Shown: positions 56,028 through 63,115 of the stretch, one piece after another
Layout: every line of letters begins with the position of its first letter
How positions within the stretch are numbered: the first letter of the stretch is position 1
Translations under genes and position numbers: made by a program
Origin: Pseudomonas sp. UFMG81
GTDB lineage: Bacteria > Pseudomonadota > Gammaproteobacteria > Pseudomonadales > Pseudomonadaceae
NCBI RefSeq assembly: GCF_015354575.1
Contig: NZ_JACAFQ010000008.1
Location: 176,209 to 240,208, forward strand
DNA length: 64,000 nucleotides
Direction: 5' to 3'
The notes under the pieces: model-generated
What the model saw: the letters and a program-made list of their open reading frames with translations, nothing else
What the model was told of the DNA's origin: nothing
The model's database searches: none

Positions 56028-56279
56028 CGCGACTTCAGGAGGCCGAACGGAGGACTTGCGGAGCGGGGCGATGGGCATGGATGCCCATCGAGCACTGATG
56101 GGCCATGGATGGCCCTTCAGTGCGTCCACGCGGGAGCAAGGCCGGAGTGAGGGAACCCCGAAGCGAAGCGTAGGGGCCGGATGATGGGAGCAGGCGGTTT
56201 TGCCTACTTTTTCCAAGAAAAAAGTAGGCCGCCGTAAGGGCGGAAAGGTGCCGAAAAGTCCCTATCGTGAATGGATATG
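56028..56279 (-). repeat. Structured dispersed repeat, copy 2 (inverted)
   Basis: Minus-strand copy of the element at 55478-55737, 252 bp. Its T-tract hairpin is GCCTACTTTTT/AAAAAGTAGGC (56202-56229), the GATGGGC-ATCCAT-GCCCATC hairpin lies at 56070-56089 and the CCCC/GGGG stem at 56156-56176. Base changes relative to copy 1 in these stems are paired changes that keep pairing. Confidence 0.85.
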
Positions 56280-56310
56280 CACCGAAATATAAAAACCAGC
56301 ACGCTAACCC

Positions 56311-56364
56311 CGAACCCGAACCCGAACCCGAACCCGAACCCGAACCCGAACCCGAACCCGAACC
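56311..56364 (+). repeat. 6-bp tandem array, nine copies of CGAACC
   Basis: Nine perfect copies ending two bases before the stop codon of the RND pump gene (minus strand, where the unit reads GGTTCG). It is 32 bp from the outer end of structured repeat copy 2. Being directly downstream of a large membrane-protein gene, it lies in its 3' UTR. Confidence 0.97.
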
Positions 56365-56366
56365 CC

Positions 56367-59300
56367 TCACCCCGCCTTATGCGCCAAAACCGTATAAATA
56401 CAAGGCAACACAAACAACGTGAACAAGGTCCCGATCGACATCCCGGTAGCGATCACCAAGCCAATGTCGAACCGGCTGACCGCCCCCGCCCCCGTAGCAA
56501 GAATCAAAGGCACCATCCCGAACACCATGGCCGCCGTGGTCATCAGCACCGGCCGCAAGCGTATCGCGGCAGCCTCCTCGATCGCCTCCCGCACCCCAAG
56601 CCCCTTCTCATCCCGCAACTGATTGGCAAACTCGACGATCAAAATCCCATGCTTGGTAATCAGCCCGATCAACGTCACCAACCCCACCTGGGTGTAGATG
56701 TTCATGCTCGACACCCCAAGGAACAGCGGCAACAACGCCCCGCAGATCGACAACGGCACCGTCACCAGAATCACCAACGGATCCCGGAAACTTTCGAACT
56801 GCGCCGCCAGCACCAGGAAAATGATCGCCAGGGCCAGCCCGAAGGTCATCCACAACGCGCTGCCTTCCTGCACGAACTGCCGCGCGGTACCGGCGTAGTC
56901 CACCGAAAAGCCCTCCGGCGCCTCCTCGCGGGCAATCGTGCGCACCGTCTCCAGCGCCTCGCCCATGCTCACCAACGGAACCCCCTGGATGATCGCCGCG
57001 TTCAGCTGCTGGAACTGATTGAGCTGCCGCGGTCGGGCCCGGTCGCTGAGGGTGATCAAGGTCGACAGCGGCAACAATTGGCCCTGCTCGTTCTTCACGT
57101 AGTAGTTGTTCAACCACCCCGGGTCGGCCCGGTAAGGGCGCTCGACCTGGGCGATCACCTTGTAGCTGCGCCCTTCGAGGGTGAAACGGTTGATCTCCGC
57201 CTCACCCAGCAAGGTGGCCAGGGTGCCGCCCAGGGCATCCATCGACACCCCCATCTGCGCCGCCTTGGCCCGGTCGATATCGATCACCACTTCCGGCTTG
57301 TCGAACGCCAGGTCGATGTCGAGGAAGGCGAACTTGCCCGAGGCCTGGGCACGCGCCTTGACGCGCTGGGCGACATCCAGCAGGGCAGGGTAGTCGCCGG
57401 CCGTGTTGATCACGAACTGGAATGGCAACCCCTCGCCGGTGCCAGGCAGCGAGGGCAGGTTGAAGCCGAAGATCTGCAGGCCACCGATCTGCTCGAGCTC
57501 TTTCTGTACCAGTGGCAGCAGTTGCATTTGCGTGCGCTCGCGCTCGCCCCATGGCTTGAGCAAGAAGCCGCCTATCCCGCTCTGCACGCCATTGAAACCG
57601 TTGATCTGGAACGACGAGTAGTACTCGGGGAAGCGCTTGAACAACGGTGTGAATTGATCGGTGTAGGCATTGAGGTAGTCGAGGTTGGCGGTCTGCGGCG
57701 AGCTGCTCATCATGAAGATCACCCCCTGGTCCTCGTCCGGGGCCAGCTCGTTGCGGGTGAACATCAGCAGCAGGGGGATCAGGCACAGGATCAGCACGGC
57801 GAACACCAGCACCACCGGGCGGCTGTTCAGGGTGCCGTGCAGCAGGCGCTGGTAGCGCTGCTTGAGGTTGTCGAAGATCAGGTCCAGGCGGTGAGCAAGG
57901 CCGGTGGGGTTCTGCTCGTGGCGCAGCAGCAGGGCGCACATCATCGGTGACAGGGTGAGGGCAACGATACCAGAGATGATCACCGCGCCGGCCAGGGTCA
58001 GGGCGAACTCCTTGAACAGTGCGCCCGTGAGCCCGGTGAGGAAACCGATCGGCGCATACACCGCCGCCAGGGTGACGGTCATCGACACCACCGGCAGGGC
58101 GATCTCGCGGGCACCCTCCAGCGCCGCATCGAACGGCGTCTTGCCTTCTTCGATATGCCGGTGGATGTTCTCCACCACCACGATCGCATCGTCCACCACC
58201 AGGCCAATGGCCAGCACCATCGCCAGCAGCGTCAGCAGGTTCAGCGAGTAGCCCATCATCTGCATGAAGAACAGCACGCCGATCATCGACAGCGGGATGG
58301 TCACCACCGGGATCAGCACCGAGCGCAGGGCACCCAGGAACAGGAACACCACCACGATGACGATCAGCACCGCCTCGCCGAGGGTCTTGATCACCTCGTT
58401 GATCGAGGCCTGGATGAACAGCGTGGCGTCGTAGGCGATGGACACCTTCAGCGCCGTGGGCAGCTCCTGTTCCAACTGCGGCATGAGCCGGCGCACTTCC
58501 TTGATCACCTCCAGCGGGTTGGCCGCCGGGGTGGCCTTGACCCCGATGTACACCGAGGGTGTGCCGTCGAACGAGCTGACCGTGTCGTAGTTCTCCGCCC
58601 CCATCTCGATGCGCGCCACATCGCCCAGCAGCACCCGGCTGTCGCCGGAGGTCTTCACCGGCAGGGCGGCGAAGGCCTCGGCGGACTTGAGCTCAGTGGT
58701 GGCGTTGATGCTGGTGACCACGTACTCGCCCTTCACCTCGCCGGCGGCAGCGAGGAAGTTGTAGCGGCGCACGGCGCTGGTCACGTCCACCGCCGACAGG
58801 CCGAAGCCGGCCAGCTTCACCGGGTCGATCCAGATGCGCATGGCGAACACCTGGTTGCCGAGGATCTCGGCCTCGGCCATGCCCGGCAGGGTGGCCAGCT
58901 TGGGCTGGATCACCCGCGACAGGTAGTCGGTGATCTGTGGGTTGCTCATCTCCTTGCTGTAGAAGCTGATGTACATCAGCGCCGAGGCGTCGGCTGCCTC
59001 CTTGCTCAGTACCGGGTCCTCGGAGTCCTGCGGCAACTTGTTGCGCACCTCGTTGGCCTTGGCCAGCAACTGGGTGAACAGGCGGTCGGTGTCGGCGCCG
59101 ATGCGGGCGTAGACCGAAATCACCGAGAAATTCTGCCGGCTCACCGAGGTCATGTAGTCGATGCCGTCGGCGCTGGCCAGGCTCTGTTGCAGCGGCTGGG
59201 TGATGTAGCCCTGGATGGTCTCGGCGTTGGCCCCGGGGTAGGCGGTGGTCACCGTGATCAGGGCGTTTTCCATTGCCGGGTACTGGCGGATCTGCAGCTT

Positions 59301-59390
59301 GCTCCAGGCTTGCAAACCGAGCAGCAGGATCAGCAGGCTGACCACGCTGGCCAGCACCGGGCGGCGGATGAACGGGTCGGTGAACGCCAT
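56367..59390 (-). CDS. RND multidrug efflux pump inner-membrane subunit (MexW-like)
   Basis: A 1007-residue HAE1 RND transporter with twelve helices and two large periplasmic loops. Proton-relay residues are present: the Asp pair in GLVVDDAIVVVENIHRHIEEG and Lys in LITKHGILIVEFANQLRDE. The start at 59390 (MAFTDPFIRRPVLASVVSLL) is standard; the frame runs upstream into the adaptor gene. Local gene order matches PAO1 mexVW and KT2440 PP_0906-0907, so MexW-like is the best name. No outer-membrane channel gene is adjacent; MexVW of PAO1 uses OprM. Substrates are not readable from sequence. Confidence 0.92.
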   Translation of the reverse strand: MAFTDPFIRRPVLASVVSLLILLLGLQAWSKLQIRQYPAMENALITVTTAYPGANAETIQGYITQPLQQSLASADGIDYMTSVSRQNFSVISVYARIGADTDRLFTQLLAKANEVRNKLPQDSEDPVLSKEAADASALMYISFYSKEMSNPQITDYLSRVIQPKLATLPGMAEAEILGNQVFAMRIWIDPVKLAGFGLSAVDVTSAVRRYNFLAAAGEVKGEYVVTSINATTELKSAEAFAALPVKTSGDSRVLLGDVARIEMGAENYDTVSSFDGTPSVYIGVKATPAANPLEVIKEVRRLMPQLEQELPTALKVSIAYDATLFIQASINEVIKTLGEAVLIVIVVVFLFLGALRSVLIPVVTIPLSMIGVLFFMQMMGYSLNLLTLLAMVLAIGLVVDDAIVVVENIHRHIEEGKTPFDAALEGAREIALPVVSMTVTLAAVYAPIGFLTGLTGALFKEFALTLAGAVIISGIVALTLSPMMCALLLRHEQNPTGLAHRLDLIFDNLKQRYQRLLHGTLNSRPVVLVFAVLILCLIPLLLMFTRNELAPDEDQGVIFMMSSSPQTANLDYLNAYTDQFTPLFKRFPEYYSSFQINGFNGVQSGIGGFLLKPWGERERTQMQLLPLVQKELEQIGGLQIFGFNLPSLPGTGEGLPFQFVINTAGDYPALLDVAQRVKARAQASGKFAFLDIDLAFDKPEVVIDIDRAKAAQMGVSMDALGGTLATLLGEAEINRFTLEGRSYKVIAQVERPYRADPGWLNNYYVKNEQGQLLPLSTLITLSDRARPRQLNQFQQLNAAIIQGVPLVSMGEALETVRTIAREEAPEGFSVDYAGTARQFVQEGSALWMTFGLALAIIFLVLAAQFESFRDPLVILVTVPLSICGALLPLFLGVSSMNIYTQVGLVTLIGLITKHGILIVEFANQLRDEKGLGVREAIEEAAAIRLRPVLMTTAAMVFGMVPLILATGAGAVSRFDIGLVIATGMSIGTLFTLFVLPCIYTVLAHKAG

Positions 59391-59403
59391 GCCGGCCTCC
59401 GCT

Positions 59404-60546
59404 TCAGTCCGCGCCCGGCGCGGCAGGCTTGAGGGCTGCGTCGGCACTGATGCGTACCGCCGCGCCTGGGCTCAGCTTGAGCTGACCGGCGGTAACCACC
59501 TGGTCGCCCGCCTGTAGGCCCTTGCTCACCACCACCCAGCCATCGCGGCGCTCGCCGGTTTGCACGGTGCGTTGTTCGACGACCTGCTGGGGCTGGCCGT
59601 CGCTATTGACCTGCGGCTGGCCATCCTCGCTCTTCTTCGTCTCGACCACATACACCGAGTTGCCGTACAGGGTGTAGGTGATGGCGTTCTCCGGCACCAC
59701 CACTTGCGGCTTGGGATCGGGCAACAGCACGTTCAGGCTGGCAAACATGCCGGGCAACAGCTTGCCGTCGGGGTTGGCCAGGGTGGCGCGTACCAGCAGG
59801 TTGCGCGTGCTTTCCTCGACCTTGGGGTTGATGGCGCTGAGGCTGGCGGGGAAGGTCTGGCCGGGGTAGGCGGCCACCTGCACCACGACCTGCTGGCCGA
59901 GTGTCAGTTGCGGCAGGGCCTGCTCGGGGACGTTGAAGTCCACATACAGGCTGGACAGGTCCTGCAGGGTGGCGATCACCGTACCGCTGGCCAGGTAGGC
60001 GCCAACGTCCACCTGGCGAATGCCGATGGTGCCGCTGAACGGGGCGCTGATGCTTTTCTTCGCCAGCGACGCCTTGAGCTGGTCGACCACGGCCTGGTTG
60101 CGCCGGTAGACCGAGGTGAGGCGGTCGTATTCGCCACGGGAGATGGCCGAGTCGCCGACCAGTTGGCTACCCCGGCCGAAGTCGACCTTGGCCAGCCCCA
60201 GGTCCGCCTGTGCCGTACCCAGCAGGGCGGTTTCCTGGTCGTGATCCAGTTGCAGCAGCAACTGCCCGGCCTTGACCTGCTGCCCGGACTCGAAATGCAA
60301 CGACTTGACCGTGCCGGCCACTTCCAGGCTCAGCTCCACGCCTTGATAGGCCTTCAGGCTGCCCACCGCCGGCAGGCGCTCCTGCCACTGGCGCAGTTCG
60401 GCCTGGGCCGCGGCGACGCTGACCGGTGGCTTGGGCTGGGAGAACATCTGCACCTGCTGGTAGATGGAGTAGCCCTTGATACCCCCCAGAATCAGCACGA
60501 TCAGCAGGACGACAGCCAACATGATCAGCATGCGGCGGCGCAACAT
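59404..60546 (-). CDS. RND efflux periplasmic adaptor (MexV-like)
   Basis: A 380-residue membrane-fusion protein linking the RND pump to an outer-membrane channel. It has an N-terminal transmembrane anchor (RRMLIMLAVVLLIVLILGGI) and no lipobox. Order: barrel-sandwich lipoyl-like halves (VELSLEVAGTVKSLHFESGQ and APFSGTIGIRQVDVGAYLA), a helical hairpin between, a beta barrel and a membrane-proximal domain. It carries an inserted near-tandem EDGQPQ/SDGQPQ sequence around residues 310-320. It is 13 bp upstream of the pump gene; GAGG lies before that gene's start. Confidence 0.92.
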   Translation of the reverse strand: MLRRRMLIMLAVVLLIVLILGGIKGYSIYQQVQMFSQPKPPVSVAAAQAELRQWQERLPAVGSLKAYQGVELSLEVAGTVKSLHFESGQQVKAGQLLLQLDHDQETALLGTAQADLGLAKVDFGRGSQLVGDSAISRGEYDRLTSVYRRNQAVVDQLKASLAKKSISAPFSGTIGIRQVDVGAYLASGTVIATLQDLSSLYVDFNVPEQALPQLTLGQQVVVQVAAYPGQTFPASLSAINPKVEESTRNLLVRATLANPDGKLLPGMFASLNVLLPDPKPQVVVPENAITYTLYGNSVYVVETKKSEDGQPQVNSDGQPQQVVEQRTVQTGERRDGWVVVSKGLQAGDQVVTAGQLKLSPGAAVRISADAALKPAAPGAD

Positions 60547-60670
60547 AGGTCCGGTTCCTTGGATGCGGAATTTTTCGATCGGGCACGACCACGGGCGATC
60601 CGGCCCACGTGCGATGGGGGAAAGTATTGTCGGTTTTTCGAAAAAGGGGAGGAGGGGTGTTGTCTGTTAC

Positions 60671-60912
60671 GGCCTCATCGCCGGCAAGCCGGCTCCACCT
60701 GGTGGCTACATGCGCCCCACCTGTAGGAGCGTCCTCGTGCCGCGAAAGGGCTGCACAGCAGCCCCGGCAATCTATGCGCAGACGCAAAAACCTGGGGCCG
60801 CTTCGCGCCCCTTTCGCGGCACGAGGCCGCTCCTACAGGAGCCTGTGCAAGACAGTTGTTCCCACGCTGACCGCGCCATTTTTGTGGGAGCCGGCTTGCC
60901 GGCGATGAGGCC
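60671..60912. repeat. Nested REP structure: one REP pair inside another
   Basis: Outer arms GGCCTCATCGCCGGCAAGCC... (60671-60697) and the inverse (60884-60912) are of the GCCGGC class. Between them sits a complete pair of the GGCACGAGGCCGCTCCTACAG class (60721-60750 and 60811-60838) with accessory hairpins GGGCTGCACAGCAGCCC (near 60748) and GGGGCCGCTTCGCGCCCC (60793-60811). The remaining spacer 60547-60670, upstream of the adaptor gene, has no other feature. Confidence 0.88.
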
Positions 60913-60931
60913 GGTGCAGGCAACGGAACAA

Positions 60932-62029
60932 TCAGACCAGGTGCAGGTGGTTGTCCCAGAACCCGGACGGCAGGTTCATCGGCTGCCCGATCAGTTCCGG
61001 CTTGCGGCAGTCATACAAACGGCAGCGCCCCTGCCCGGAGGTGACGACGAAACCTTCCTTCACCGCCCCGACCCCCGCGCAGTCCGGCATCGGCGCATCA
61101 AGCTTCACCGCGCCGCTGTCCAGATCCCAGATGAACAGGCGGTTGGCCCGTGGCGCGGTCAGCGCCACCAGGCGCAGGTCGCTGTGGATGGCGACGCTGG
61201 CGGTGTACTGGGCCATCGCTTGCAGCTGGCGCTCGGGTACCGGGAAGGCCTTGAACGGCTCGCCCGGGCGCTTGATCGCCAGCAGCTCGGCGGTTTCGTC
61301 CGCGCCGCCCATGAACTGTTGGCAGGCGGCGATGGTGCCGTCGTCGCCGACCGCCAGGTGACGCACGCTGTTCATCTGCTGGGCCAGGGTCTCCTTGCTC
61401 AGCAGGGTGCCATCGCGCTGCATCAGCACCAGGCTCGGTTGCATGGCGTCGAGGTTCATCTCCACCCGGCTTTCAGCTTCGGTGCGAATGCCGCCGTTGG
61501 CCACCACCAGGGTTTCGCCGTCGGGCAGCCAGGCCACTTCGTGGGGGCCGATACCGTGGGTCGAAAGCTCGCCGGTATGCACCAGGCGCTCCCCCTCGAA
61601 GCGGTAGACACCCAGCACGCCACGCCCGGGGTCGGTGGTGTCGTTCTCGGTGGCGTACAGCCATTCACCGCTTTTGTGGATGACCGCATGGCCATAGAAG
61701 TGGCGATTCGGTTGCGAGGTCACGGTCTGCAGCAAGCGCCCGTCGCGCAGGTCGACCAGGTAGCTTTCGGTGCCCGGGCGACGGGCGACGAACAGCGCGA
61801 TGGGCAGCTCGGGGTGGTTGATGATCGCATGGCAACGCTGGGCCACCTGGGTGCTGAACACCTCGCGGCCATCCAGGCGAAAGCCGACGGCGTAGTGCTT
61901 GCCGTCGCCATCGTCGCGCGCCGAGAGCAGCAAGGGTTCGCTGCCTTTGCCACGGAACAGGCTCCAGCCGCCCAGGGTGAGGGCGCTGAGCACTACGCTA
62001 CCGAGTTTCAGGGCCTGGCGTCGCAACAT
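60932..62029 (-). CDS. DUF1513 periplasmic beta-propeller protein
   Basis: A 365-residue protein with a possible twin-arginine export signal (MLRRQALKLGSVVLSALTLGG). The body repeats blade-like units such as HPELPIALFVARRPGTESYLVDLRDG, KSGEWLYATENDTTDPGRGVLGVYRFEG and GPHEVAWLPDGETLVVANGG, typical of seven-bladed propellers. The family co-occurs with imelysin and di-haem oxidoreductase genes, pointing to periplasmic iron or haem-linked redox handling, but no activity is established. It starts two bases after the imelysin gene; last of the operon. Confidence 0.9.
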   Translation of the reverse strand: MLRRQALKLGSVVLSALTLGGWSLFRGKGSEPLLLSARDDGDGKHYAVGFRLDGREVFSTQVAQRCHAIINHPELPIALFVARRPGTESYLVDLRDGRLLQTVTSQPNRHFYGHAVIHKSGEWLYATENDTTDPGRGVLGVYRFEGERLVHTGELSTHGIGPHEVAWLPDGETLVVANGGIRTEAESRVEMNLDAMQPSLVLMQRDGTLLSKETLAQQMNSVRHLAVGDDGTIAACQQFMGGADETAELLAIKRPGEPFKAFPVPERQLQAMAQYTASVAIHSDLRLVALTAPRANRLFIWDLDSGAVKLDAPMPDCAGVGAVKEGFVVTSGQGRCRLYDCRKPELIGQPMNLPSGFWDNHLHLV

Positions 62030-62031
62030 GA

Positions 62032-63096
62032 TCAGTCACCGTCGTTGGCATTGAAGCCCAGCTGGATGTTCAACGCCTTGGCCAGGTCGCCCTCATGCAG
62101 GCGATGGACGACGTTCAGGGCATCGTAGATGCGGTTCAGGGTTTGCTGGCCAGCCTCGTCGGCCAGCAGCTCGCCGAGGGTCTTCGGGTTGTCGGCCAGC
62201 AGTTTGAGCGCGGTAGCGTAGGCGTCGTCGATCTTCTGCGCCAGTGCCGCCTGGTCCTTGCCCAGCAGGCCGCGCAGGCCCTGGTTGTCGACACCGACCC
62301 AAACCGCCTGGGCGGCCTTGAGCGAGGCTTCCAGGCTCTTGAGCGACGAGTGGCTGCGCCAGGCTTCGGCTTGCAGCGGCTGGGCGATGCCCTTGCTCTG
62401 CCGGCCCATGGGGGCGCCGAGCTTCTTCTTCAGGGTGTCCAGGGCGGTGACCTGGGCACGCAGCAGGTCGGCGATCGCTTCGTGGGAGTCGGCGTAGCGC
62501 TGGTTGGGGAACTTGGTCATCTGCGACAGCATGCCGTCGGTGCTGTTCCAGGTCTTGAGGATATCCTCGGCCAGGGCCTTCTGGTGTTCGCCGATGGCCA
62601 CCAGCAGTGGGCAGTAGCGTGCCTTCTGCTCGGCCGTGGCGATGTCAGGCTTGCTGTCGAACAGGATGTACTCGTAGGCGGACAGGCCGCGCACCACGAC
62701 GCTGGCCTTGCCCAGCGACTCGGCATCGACTGGCTTGTCGCCATTGACCAGCTGCTCGACCTGGCGGCCGACCAGGTTCTTCTTGTCTGGCCAGAACTGC
62801 ACCTGCCAGGCGCGGTTGCCTTCGGCCAGCGGGCCGACCAGCAGCGGTTGCAGCTCGGCCCAGGCCTTCTGGGCGTTGAGGAAGTCGGCGCGGGCGCTGT
62901 CCAGCGAGGCCTTGCCTTCGCAATAGGCCAGGGCGCTGGCGGCCAGCGTGCGGTCGGCTTCCACCCAGCGGCTGTAGGTGGGCAGGATCACCTGCTTGGC
63001 GATGGCGGCGGAGGTCACCGCCTGCGGGTCCTGCGGCGAGCAGGCGCCGAGGGCGAGGGCCGCGAGGCTGGTGAACAACAGTTTGGGTCGGAACAT
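62032..63096 (-). CDS. Imelysin-family lipoprotein
   Basis: A 354-residue lipoprotein (signal MFRPKLLFTSLAALALGAC, lipobox ALGAC). The rest is helical, matching the two-bundle imelysin fold from VILPTYSRWVEADRTLAASA to NRIYDALNVVHRLHEGDL. The GxHxxE metal motif of classical imelysins (IrpA, ICMP, EfeO) appears as GLSAYEYILF: Gly and Glu are kept but His is Ser. It is followed by the DUF1513 gene and preceded by the di-haem oxidoreductase gene. An iron-uptake role is inferred from operon and family. Confidence 0.9.
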   Translation of the reverse strand: MFRPKLLFTSLAALALGACSPQDPQAVTSAAIAKQVILPTYSRWVEADRTLAASALAYCEGKASLDSARADFLNAQKAWAELQPLLVGPLAEGNRAWQVQFWPDKKNLVGRQVEQLVNGDKPVDAESLGKASVVVRGLSAYEYILFDSKPDIATAEQKARYCPLLVAIGEHQKALAEDILKTWNSTDGMLSQMTKFPNQRYADSHEAIADLLRAQVTALDTLKKKLGAPMGRQSKGIAQPLQAEAWRSHSSLKSLEASLKAAQAVWVGVDNQGLRGLLGKDQAALAQKIDDAYATALKLLADNPKTLGELLADEAGQQTLNRIYDALNVVHRLHEGDLAKALNIQLGFNANDGD

Positions 63097-63115
63097 GCCC
63101 GGCTCCTTGTGCGGT

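Larger units (their letters stand above)
55378..56366. other. Gene-free 1-kb spacer made of repeats
   Basis: The longest gene-free stretch of the window, between convergent wapQ-operon and RND pump genes. It contains an 8-mer array, two inverted copies of a structured 255-bp element, a single REP-like structure and two 6-mer arrays, all listed separately. Open frames here (for example 55471-55776 plus and 55932-56216 minus) are products of the repeats and show no coding character. Confidence 0.85.

Noticed and set aside
55471..56216. Two short hypothetical proteins with shared HPAP...RPPEVA text (plus and minus strand)
   Set aside because: They are translations of the two copies of the structured repeat. 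Substitutions fall mainly at first and second codon positions and are paired in hairpins, so I treat them as non-coding.
56035..56413. Open frames with Gly-Ser/Gly-Phe or Pro-Asn dipeptide runs
   Set aside because: These come solely from the CGAACC hexamer array, with no ribosome site or family.
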